Below are positions 1 through 25,000 of a stretch of 25,000 nt of DNA, piece by piece (the first letter of the stretch is position 1; every line of letters begins with the position of its first letter). A program made the position numbers and the translations under genes. Source of the DNA: Botryococcus braunii (Eukaryota; Chlorophyta; Trebouxiophyceae); the NCBI GenBank assembly GCA_002005505.1, contig KV908493.1, positions 132,289 through 157,288 of the forward strand, read 5' to 3'. Under the pieces are notes generated by a model that ran no database searches, had not been told where the DNA came from, and was given only the letters and a program-made list of their open reading frames with translations.

Positions 1-116
1 CATAATCCCGTCCTGGACCTCTGAATGTGCTTTGCTAATATGGGAGGTCATTTTAATTGCTTGGCTTCATTGATGAGAGTGGCGCAGACCTTGGCGTGAA
101 TATCATCACACGGGCG

Positions 117-117
<1 letters not shown>

Positions 118-157
<40 letters not shown>

Positions 158-180
158 CTTTCTTGTTGGGGGGGGGGGGG
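118..180. repeat. (TG)n tract followed by poly-G
   Basis: A pure TG run to about 155 is followed by TTC-rich sequence and a run of about 12 G. Bases 1-117 show no feature I can support. Confidence 0.9.
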
Positions 181-298
181 CTTGTGGTTTATTTTTTGTT
201 TTGTTTTAAAATGAAATTAGTGTCATCCCCTGTCAGCAGAATTGACTGGCTCTGGATGTAAGCTTTTGGGGGGTTTGGGGAGTGGAGAGTATCCATGG

Positions 299-301
<3 letters not shown>

Positions 302-380
<79 letters not shown>
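302..380. repeat. (CA)n microsatellite, about 39 units
   Basis: Uninterrupted CA dinucleotides. The flank at 381-667 is purine-rich and holds no exon that I can identify. Confidence 0.95.
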
Positions 381-382
<2 letters not shown>

Positions 383-667
383 GGGGAGAATGAAGAAAGG
401 GGCGAGGAAGGAGGGAAGCAGAGTGACCATTATCTGAAAGGGGGCATACGAAGAGGGAAGGCGGGGGAGGGGGGTTGTCAGAGCATACTGGGCAGCATAT
501 CAGGGACCCTCCATCGGGGGAGGTGCTCAGCAAAAAAGGGATCACAGAAGAAAGAAGGAAAGTATCATGGGCAAGGAAATGACATGGGGTTGAACCTTCG
601 AGAAGTTCCCGGGCATCCAAGTGAGGGCAGCATGTACTTGCTGACACCTGGGCGCACGCGACTGCAG

Positions 668-9552
<8,885 letters not shown>

Positions 9553-9759
9553 CCATGGCGGCACACCCCCCCCCCCCCAAACGTTTCTAATCTTGACGCA
9601 ACAAAAAAAAACTGCCAGCTTGTACGGATCTGGCATACCCAGGTTCTCCCTCTGGGGGGACGGCAGGAAAGGGCATGCTGCCCCCCATGTTGCTTTTCTG
9701 CACACAAAAGGAAGCTTAGGCCTATCACCCATCCTTCTCAACTTTGGAAGCAACTGGGA

Positions 9760-10060
9760 CATGGGACATCAGCCAGGGCTTCCCATTCTTCAAGCACATG
9801 GGAAATGGCTCACTGCCCATTGGTGCCCCTCCTGGGCACAGCTGCGACATGGCTATCGCCCCTTTCCTATTCCGGATGCGCTTGGGAAAATGGCTCATCG
9901 CCCATTGCTTCTTAATCTGGGCGCAACTGGGAGAATGGCTCGTCTCCCCTTGTTTTCTATTTTGGACGCACTTCAGAAAATGGCTAATCGCCCGTTGGTT
10001 TCCCATTATGGGCGCAGCTGTAAATCAGTTTATCGTCCACTGTCTCCTAGTTGGAAGCAA
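9760..10060. repeat. 45-bp imperfect tandem repeat downstream of the PAP-like gene
   Basis: About six diverged units of the form AAATGGCTCATCGCCCATTG plus a TTCCTATT-like segment and GGGCGCAGCTGGG. Spacing is 45 bases in the clearest copies. Because 45 is divisible by three, several frames stay open across it. I see no other evidence of coding. Confidence 0.8.
10019..10023 (+). terminator. Possible TGTAA polyadenylation signal for the PAP-like gene
   Basis: TGTAA is the usual polyadenylation signal in volvocine algae. This copy lies about 470 bp after the stop, at the end of the 45-bp repeat block. An AATAAA at about 10278 is an alternative. The assignment depends on the unproven lineage. 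Confidence 0.3.
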
Positions 10061-10088
10061 CTATGGAATGGCTTGTACTTTTGAGGGA

Positions 10089-10265
10089 GCGTTTGCGAGC
10101 TCTGTGCTTCGGATGACATAGGCACATGAGCCCCCGGGTCGGTGGGCGCGTTTGCGAGCTCTATGCTTCGGATGACATAGGCACATGAGCCCCTGTGTCG
10201 GTGGGCGCGTTTGTGAGCTCTATGCTTCGGATGACATAGGCACATGAGCCCCCGTGTCGGGTGGG
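10089..10265. repeat. 59-bp tandem repeat, 3 copies
   Basis: GCGTTTGCGAGCTCTATGCT begins copies at 10089, 10148 and 10207. Each continues with TCGGATGACATAGGCACATG. The copies differ at only a few bases. Confidence 0.95.
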
Positions 10266-10323
10266 GTTTTGTCGAAAATAAATTTTTATCAATTTCGCTA
10301 TGTGTTCTTGCTGCCATGTAGCT

Positions 10324-10451
10324 CATATGTTTAGGGCATGAGAGTGCATGAATGCGTGCACTCACATACCCTAAACATGTGACTCTCACATGCACTCACA
10401 TGCCCTAAACATGTGACTCTCACATGCACTCACATGCCCTAAACATGTGAC
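10324..10451. repeat. 34-bp tandem repeat with an inverted first copy (hairpin)
   Basis: CCCTAAACATGTGACTCTCA starts at 10369 and 10403, and a partial copy starts at 10437. A reverse-oriented copy at 10324-10350 pairs with 10355-10381 across a 4-nt loop, with about five mismatches in 27. Confidence 0.85.
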
Positions 10452-11897
10452 CTGCACAGGCTCCCCTGCAGTAAGATGTGCAGGCGGGCTACCGGTGCAA
10501 GCGCGTGGCCAGAGTATGAGGGGATCAGAGAGGAAGCCATGGGCGCATTTGCAGGTGATAAAACAGACAGAGAAAGCATGTGGAGATCCTATACGTGGGT
10601 TGCGCTTAGGACATGCTTCATTCTTTAAAAAAGTTTAAAGACATGGTTCAGGCGACAGCGGGAGCGAATGCTTTTGTTCTGATGTACTGATTGCTGTGTC
10701 AGACAGGTGTGCGGGCAGCGCTGTGGGTTCCAGGTCGTTGTGTGCATTATAGCCTCGAGGAGCTCCTTGATGAGTTTGGGTAGATACAATCACTCCTCAA
10801 TGTTATTTTATTGACTAGTAGTAAGTTTTTGACGCATTCTGAAGAGGAGGGTGCAGAGGCGGGGCGGGCCTTGCGGGTGTTGTCGGCTTGGGGTTCTCGA
10901 AAGGCCCATGGGGCGATCTTCTACTTGTGGATGGCGGTACATGTCCACGATGTCGGCCCCGCGGCCCGCTTTAGCTGGTGCATCGCCCCCGGCAAAAAAG
11001 TAGATGCCGACACGTCTAGAATCAGGGAGGTCTTGAACCAGTGACTGCTGCGGCAGTGTGATGTCCTGTGCAATGTAGTGTGATGTGCAATGGAGTTCCG
11101 GTCCAATTCGCAGTCTGCGGGTACCCGGTCCTTATATGTCGAGCCAAATGTGGCTAAGTCGTGGCACGCTGTTTTGTGTTCTGTCGGTGTACATGACCTT
11201 TGTGAGGCCTTCTCAGTGAGTACTACAAGGTGGGCCTTAATCAAGGCCTTATGAAGGCAATTAGGGTTAGCCCATAAGGCCCTAAAATGAAGGCCTTGTA
11301 AGGGTTATTAGGGTAAAGTCTACTGCCTCAAAGCAAGTCGTGGCAGTCAAGCAGCAGGGATTTGTCCTATTGAAGGCATCCCCCCACATTAAACCCCCCT
11401 TTTACTAGTTGCAAGTGTGTAGTCGTTCGGCGTGCTGCCAAAGGGAGAGAAGAATGCGTTCGTTATGATATTGTTACCGTAAGCATGCTTATGTCATAGT
11501 TACGAGTTTTTGGCATCAGAACAACACTCCATGTTCCAGAAGCCTGCCTTAATTCTGAGACACTTTACAGTTCCGAGAGCTTTGCGAACAAAGCTCACAA
11601 CGGTGCAAGCACGTGCAGAAGGAGTGTGTTAGAGAACGTGAGATTTTCTGCAGTTCATTTTGTTCCCGAATTGATTTGTTCCGTGTTTGACAAAGCATAC
11701 TGAATCCGTCCGTCCGGACGGAAGTGCAAAATTTGTGGACCAATAGGCTTAGACCATGGCCTGGCTGGGGGTCCAAACCTTGCAAACACGCTTGGGTGAG
11801 AGGCATAGAAAGGGGTCCTCAGGGGAGCGTGCACATGGCTAGCCATGTGGTCGTGGTATCTTTGAAAAGACCGAGGCCCTAATCACGCCGTATGGGT
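10452..11897. other. Intergenic stretch with no supported gene
   Basis: The sequence is of mixed composition with short open frames only. Near 11240-11310 short AAGGCCTTA and TTAGGGTTA-like words recur. I see no tRNA, rRNA or recognisable protein motif. Confidence 0.5.
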
Positions 11898-12163
11898 CGT
11901 ATGGAGAGTCGACGTCGTGTGGCTAAGTCATATGGAGAGTCAACGTCGTGTGGCCACGTTGTATGGAGAGTCGACGTCGTGTGGCTAAGTCATATGGAGA
12001 GTCGACGTGGTGTGGCCACGTCGTATGGAGAGTCGACGTCGTGTGGCTAAGTCATATGGAGAGTCGACGTGGTGTGGCCACGTCGTATGGAGAGTCGACG
12101 TCGTGTGGCTAAGTCATATGGAGAGTCGACGTGGTGTGGCCACGTCATATGGAGAGTCGACAT
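11898..12163. repeat. 31-bp tandem repeat of two alternating variants (62-bp higher-order unit), about 8.5 copies
   Basis: TATGGAGAGTCGACGTCGTG recurs every 31 bases. Copies alternate between an ending GGCTAAGTCA and an ending GGCCACGTCG, so the true unit is 62 bp. GTCGAC palindromes recur in almost every copy. Confidence 0.95.
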
Positions 12164-13550
12164 TGTAGCATGATGAGGAGAGAAGACTCCTCTCAAAATG
12201 AGCGATCTAAGCAATGATCAAGGTGCTTACGTTCCTCGAAGAAATGACTGGCTGGGCTAGATGACACGTCTTGCTTTTGACACTCGTTTTGAGAGCCCCG
12301 TTTGGAACTTTGGTGCCACCGTTTGATTTTTCAGTTTTGTTGCATAAGAAATACGGGCCATGGTTAAGAAGCAGTGACGAAATCTAATTACATTCATTTC
12401 TTCCACCTTGCATCAGTCATCAATGCAAACCATGACCTGTCTGTTTAGAGATTGGGCAGGCCATCAAAACTGCATTCAAGATTTCACCTGAGCTGGAAAA
12501 AAAATACAACAAAAATACAGTGTCTATTGGCTAGCTAGCCAGCGGCCCTATACATAGGGACAATCTAGAGGATATAGTCCCGTAATAGTTTGTGTCGAGG
12601 GACACGCGTGTCGTACATCTAGAAAGTCTGCTGCCCTATTAAAAGACTTATTTCTATGTCCCAATTGGCACCTTCTAGCCTATGTACGATGACATATGTA
12701 CACCAACCAGGCATCAGTGATGCCACGTCACCATCTGCAGGGGGCTACATGACAATATCAGAGCTCACACACGTTTTTAATGGGCCTTCATGCACATGCA
12801 TTCATATCGACCGTCACGAATACTTAGCCTGCAGCCTGCATATGCCGGCAGCCATGCAACGCACGCTCGGCAATGGTTCTGACGTTCAGGGGACCCTACC
12901 AGATTTGATTTAAAGTTTTATATATTTGAATAAACGTGACCAGCACATGCCACTGCCTAGTAACGTTGCCAGGGCACCTTCTGTCATTTATTTTCCCCCA
13001 ACCCAAATCCTATTTGCACACCACCTGGACCATATCCCCTCTGGCAGACGTCTGTATCGCTACCAACTATCAGGTAAGAAACTAAATGTTACATCCCGCA
13101 TACTCCAAAGCAGCCTTGCTTGCAGCGATTTCGAAAACAAATGCACTCACAAGAGCGAGTGCTAAACATGAGGGGGGTCCTTGCGACTGGTCCTGGAATG
13201 TAAAATCTATCTTACGTCCCTGTGGCTCGTAGTTCACTATTCAGCCGGCTTGAAAGTCCGCTGATCAATACAAAGTCGGTTGTCAACCATCACTCTGCAT
13301 TTGGCCCCTTGCTTTCAAGAATTGTCTCCACGTAACATTAGCTAAAGGTGCTGCTACATTGTATACACATGCAAGAACTGCAAGCGGACTTCGCCAGTCG
13401 TGCCACCATTCTGTAGAACTATAAACATCTATGTGTAGTCCACATGCACGTCCTTCAGACCAAAATTAACAAGTTTTAACTCCCCATAAAGCCCCCTGGT
13501 TTGCAGAATGTAAACACACAAATGCTAAGCAACGGGGTGCATATCATGCC
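12164..13550. other. Intergenic stretch with no supported gene
   Basis: This stretch is AT-richer than the exons and has short open frames (for example 12656-12913 and 12926-13165 on plus) without recognisable motifs. There is no clear repeat apart from short palindromes such as GCTAGCTAGC near 12530. Confidence 0.45.
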
Positions 13551-13554
13551 GACA

Positions 13555-13672
13555 CCTGAATGTCACACAAGACGGGGTGTCTCACACAAAATGAGCTGTG
13601 TCACCCATCACGGAGGGCCACACAAGACTGGGTGTTACACGTGACGGGGTGTCACAGACGAGGGGGTGTTCT
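13555..13672. repeat. Irregular tandem repeat of CACAAGACGGGGTGT-like units
   Basis: About six units of 15-20 bp share TCACACAAGAC and GGGGTGT cores with variable spacing. Confidence 0.7.
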
Positions 13673-14212
13673 ACGCCTAAAAACTGCAAGCTGGCTCCTG
13701 TATCGCTGCCGCCCGGGCTGCCTACCAATAGAACACCAAAACAGTACGGAGTGCCACAAACGCCGCCTCCAGCACGATCTTAATCAAAGTAAATGTCTGT
13801 CTAGCTACCCGCACATCTCAGCTGCCAGGTCAATGCGTGTCTGGATCTGAATCAGGAATCCCATGATACTCAAACGCCCCTTGATGCTTGAAAGCCCCAT
13901 AATACGTAAAATCCCCCAAATACTGAGAAGCCGCATGATAAAGCCCCGTCTGGTACTTGCAAGTCGAGACCACAGTGGGATTCCACGTGCTTGCTGCACA
14001 TACCGAAAGTTTGCAGATGTAAATGGCTTTCTTATATAGCATGCATACGGTAAGGCAGGGGTCAGTGAGCCGAGCAGAGGTTTGGATTCTGATACCCCCC
14101 CCTGCAGCTGCCTGCAAAGCTGATGGACGCAACAGTGCAACCAATGACAGGGGACCAGCGCCAAATAAAGTCAGGTGCTCGTGTGCCCATTCCCAGAGAG
14201 TCACACCCCCCC

Positions 14213-14342
14213 CTGCGGAACTCGGATGGGACCCCCGATTGCCAGCTGACAGCAGTCCACGCACTATCTGAAGTTGCTGAGGCGCTCGCTCATTGCACAC
14301 CCACCTGCGGAACTCGGATGGGACCCCCGATTGCCCAGCTGA
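14213..14342. repeat. Direct duplication of a 38-bp segment, 91 bp apart
   Basis: CCTGCGGAACTCGGATGGGA and the following CCCCCGATTGCC(C)AGCTGA occur at 14213-14250 and 14304-14342, differing by one inserted C. Confidence 0.9.
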
Positions 14343-14642
14343 AATTCTGACGTTTCTGATCCCTACTGCATTGCTATTTCTCCTTGCGCCCGCCCGCCCG
14401 CTTCTGTGCTCTGCTGTGCTCTACCGTAAGCCCAAACCCCTAATCTCGTATGGGCCCCTGGCCCGGCCCGGCCTGTACAGCAAGTTTCCTGAAAAGGCCC
14501 AGCCCGGGGCGGTCCAGTAGTACTCCCAAAAGAAGCTATGGACGACAGGTTAAAACGCACGCAAGCGGGAGTACGCGGCAGGAGCGACCCCTCTCCCCTT
14601 GCCCGTGTCATCCACATGTTTCCAGAAGCCCTCACGTCGTGA

Positions 14643-14990
14643 GGCTTCCCCGCTCGAGGCGATGGCCCGCCATGCAATCCGGGGCTCCTCACAAGCTCTC
14701 CGTCCGCTGCTTTTGATGCCTATTCTTCCGGCGGAGCCGTCCCCCATGACATCCGCCTGCACTGCATGGACTCGCATCGGCGCGGCTCGGACAATGCCGA
14801 GGCCCCCGGCCAGATGTGCATGAGGGTTGGGGCCCCCGGAAGGTGCGTCCACCACCGCTTCCGCCATGGTGGCCGTGTCAAGAAAGCCCTTTGCGTGAAG
14901 TGCCCAAAGGTGGCCATGAGAGTCTCCGGGCCCCCAAATCTCTGGCATAGACTCAATAGCCCAAAAGCCGGGATCCCCGGGGGCGCGTGA
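14643..14990. other. GC-rich stretch open on both strands, unassigned
   Basis: A plus-strand frame is open for 116 codons (14643-14990). It includes YSSGGAVPHDIRLHCMDSHR and a basic His/Cys-rich part with GGRVKKALCVKCPK. The minus strand also has an open frame (15041-14550). GC content is like the exons of this window, not its spacers. The stretch lies just past the stop of the minus-strand glycoprotein gene and could be its 3' UTR, an exon of another gene, or chance. I recognise no family. Confidence 0.25.
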
Positions 14991-15037
14991 GGCGGGGGCG
15001 CGGGCGCGTGAGGGGGGGGGGGAAGTGGTTTGTCTTC

Positions 15038-22350
<7,313 letters not shown>

Positions 22351-24394
22351 CCCGCGTTCCCGGGGAGAGGGACTAGGAAGCTTCTGGATCGATCAAGGGC
22401 CGGGTTTCTCCCACTTAAGAGCTTTGCAGGTGGGGAGGGTCACTGCTCGAGCTTTTGAAGGTGGCTGTGGCCCCAAGGGATGTGAACTCACTCCCCTGTC
22501 TTGTGAAGGGACAAGAAGAAGCTTTCCCTCACTTTGCGGCAGCTGTGCCCTTAGACTTGGGCGTCTGCAAGGGTTCTTGGTGTGTTGGCACTTCTCAGAA
22601 TCTGCAACCAAGCCGGCTAGCGCGTGTAAGTCCCTCTGGGAGCTCCCTCGACCAAAGGCAATTAACAGGTAAACATTTTCCTAACGATGTCTTCCCCCAA
22701 TCGAATAGCTCCCAAAATTTCTCATTTGTTGGAAAGGTTCATGTGTCTGTTGAACCTGTAGAGGCATGGAGTGAAGTGCTGAGTGAGGCTGCATGGATGT
22801 GCGGTGTTACCACCCGGCCAGGCTTCCCCCATCCTTCCTCAAGCTTGCAGCTAGTATCTTTCACCAAATAACCTTCGATGAAATGGGATAGGCACAATCA
22901 ATTGTCATCCACGCGGGAGAAACGAAGGCAATGTAACCCGCTGCGAACCCGCACTTCGCCACCCTGAAAGAGGATCGCATCTGAAACTTTTTTCCTTGGA
23001 ATTTTTTAGAAGTCGCATGTAGATACTCTCATAAGCCAGCTAGATGACTACATCGTCATGATTCAATAGGTCCAGCAGCATCTATGCACTCGGCGAACCA
23101 ACGACAGCCCGTGTAAGATCCCTTTCCCTAGGTATATACGAATTATTAAACCTTTATCTTGTTACTTTTGGTGTCAAATAATGTAGTGATTAAATATATA
23201 CAGAAAACCTTCATCGGGAGGAAGGCTCAAGGTGGTCCGACTGTCGAGTGCCAAGGAGGGCGAACTGACCAAATTAAAGATCCTTTATAAGTCGTTATGG
23301 TATATATGTGTGATCCTCGCAGTCACACGTTGACATTTCCGTCTCGTTCTCCGCCTTTACGGTCTATGCATGCCGAAGGTCTCTGTACCTCAGGGGCCCC
23401 AAACAGTGGCGTCGATGGGCCAAAGCGTTTTGAAGACCTTTATTTTTGCAAATTTGACATTGTCTTGTTCAACTTGTTCGTGGAGTGGCTCCTGAGATTG
23501 AGCTGGCCTACTGGTATGGGACACTTCACGTCGGTACATGGTTCCAAAAAAGAACCAATCATACACAGTGTAGTAAAGGTTGATCCTCGGTAATGCGGTA
23601 CAGGATCGGAACACGTGGCGCTGCGAATGCCTCGTATCTTATCATTCACGCGTTGAAAGTTGGTCCTTCGGTCGTCGATACGCGAATACATTGTTTTCTC
23701 CATGTCGTTCCTCAAACGTTTAATTCTACACAGCCACTGTCATTGATCTTCGTAATATCATGCACTTGCCTGCTCTTTTTTAACTGGTGCACTCCGCGTG
23801 GGCAGCTTGATGGCTGAGCTCTGATGTCCACACGGAAGGTCGCTCCACCCATATCATGCAATATACACATAACATATTGATATTTTGACATGAATCGATG
23901 TATCGACATTTAGATGTATGAAGATTTAGGTTAAGATGTGAAGTGAAGCACAACATTCATATTTTCATATCGATAGATGTATCCATATTAGATTTTTTTG
24001 AAGCACAACAATATCGATACTGTATGGTAAGATATCTTCGTGGCTTTGTTGTGGCTTCAAAGGCGTCGAAGATCTTCTAGAATATGTGAGGCTTTGGAGT
24101 GGCACGTTAACCAGCTGAGCAATCAAGGAAAAGCCCAAGAGCCCAAGAGCAGCAAACACAAGCTTGAGTCAAGCTTTGCAAAGCCACATCCGCTACACAT
24201 TCAGATGGGTGTAGGAGATGCCGCGCCATTCTTTGCTGCACACACCGCTCAGGTGTTCAGGCAAGTGGTCACACTGTAACATCCAAGTCAACAATCACAT
24301 GACCAGCACGGATCCTTGCAGTCTCCCGCGAGATTCAACTTATATGCCTATGCCCATATGGGCTCTGCATTCCCTTGTTGATGCTGTGGTCCTC
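22351..24394. other. Upstream flank of the HRGP gene and intergenic DNA, no supported gene
   Basis: The HRGP promoter should lie at the left end of this stretch. I see no clear TATA box at a fitting distance. From about 22870 the DNA becomes AT-richer with short open frames only. No RNA gene or transposon ends are recognised. Confidence 0.4.
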
Positions 24395-24590
24395 TTTTTG
24401 CCATGAACTGAGAGCATGCATAAGCTATCCACTTGTTGGACTCTCAATTCGTTCCATTTTACGCTATTTATTGAGAGCATGCATGGGCTGTGCACTTGTT
24501 CCATTTCATGCTACCCACGGAGAGCATGCATGGGCTGTGCACTTGCTGGGTTCTGCAATTAGTTCCATTTTATGCTACTAACTGAAGGCT
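24395..24590. repeat. Diverged tandem repeat with GAGAGCATGCATGGGCTGTG core, 3 copies
   Basis: Copies start at 24410, 24473 and 24520. Each ends with TTCCATTTTATGCTA-like sequence. The middle copy lacks about 15 bases present in the other two, giving unequal spacing of 63 and 47 bases. Confidence 0.85.
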
Positions 24591-24679
24591 CTATCGATGC
24601 ACACCAAGCTGTCACTCCTGAAGTAGTCATCAGGGTGTCATTTGCAGTGTGATGTCCTATGCTTTGTAGCATGCGTTCA

Positions 24680-24975
24680 GAATAAATAGTGAAGTCTATC
24701 CTAACCGCACACCATAAATCCCGCTTGCGGGTACGTGAAATCTAGGGGCCATGCACTCGTATACAAGGTAGCATATGTGTGTGGGTTACGATTGTATCTA
24801 GTCTCGTGTATGCATGGTCTGGGTACTATGTTGTGTGGAGCACAGTCTAGTCGTCTGCTTCTTCAGCTGAGTTTGCTACATCTACCAGCAGCAGGGGCTG
24901 GAATTAGAATAAAGAGTGAAGCCTATCCTACCAGGTGGGTCTGCTACATCATGCAGCTGCAGGGGCTGTTATTGA
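24680..24975. repeat. Two pairs of dispersed direct repeats
   Basis: AGAATAAAGAGTGAAGCCTA-like sequence occurs at about 24680 and 24906. CTACATC...CAGCAGGGGCTG-like sequence occurs at about 24876 and 24943. Confidence 0.7.
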
Positions 24976-25000
24976 GTTTCCACACTCACGTGTGAAGTTC

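Noticed and set aside
1..667. An upstream PAP exon in the first 667 bases
   Set aside because: No stretch translates to the residues expected before FRVINYR, so I report the gene as 5' partial.
10369..10451. Telomere-like repeat (CCCTAAA words)
   Set aside because: CCCTAAA occurs once per 34-bp unit and not in tandem. The rest of the unit is unrelated to telomere sequence.
11898..12163. CRISPR-like regular repeat array
   Set aside because: Repeats are head to tail without unique spacers, and the window is eukaryotic.

Overview
The window looks like nuclear DNA of a eukaryotic green alga, most likely chlorophyte and possibly a chlamydomonadalean/volvocine relative. The reasons are two intron-rich genes with GC-rich exons and standard GT..(TG)CAG introns, long CA/GA/CG microsatellites in the introns, and two proteins with proline-rich (AP)n or SPPPP segments typical of algal walls. 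The lineage is an inference; no rRNA, organellar marker or unambiguous species signal is present.

Layout. (1) 668-9552, plus strand: at least ten exons of a purple-acid-phosphatase-fold protein. Its 5' end is upstream of the window or unrecognised. The hand-assembled reading frame stays open through all nine splice junctions and gives 551 residues. The fold is well preserved, but the metal-binding motifs are not: four of the five blocks have lost a ligand, so it looks like a pseudo-phosphatase. It ends in an Ala-Pro/poly-Pro tail. (2) 9553-15037: no recognised gene. This stretch holds several unrelated tandem-repeat families (45, 59, 34 and 31 bp) and a GC-rich open stretch near 14.6-15.0 kb. 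(3) 22350-15038, minus strand: a complete five-exon gene for a secreted hydroxyproline-rich glycoprotein of about 1186 residues (signal peptide, Cys-rich domain, Pro/Val spacer, two-exon globular region, long SPPPP rod, C-terminal domain). I do not recognise its globular domains. (4) 22351-25000: upstream flank of that gene and AT-richer DNA with small repeats and no supported gene.

The two genes converge on the repeat-rich 5.5 kb interval. Both products are plausibly secreted or wall-associated; this follows from composition and, for gene 2, a signal peptide. No pathway link between them is shown. Nearly every intron carries a long microsatellite or minisatellite while the exons are free of them apart from proline-codon runs. 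The last intron of gene 1 also holds a near-perfect 57-nt inverted repeat able to form a hairpin in the transcript.
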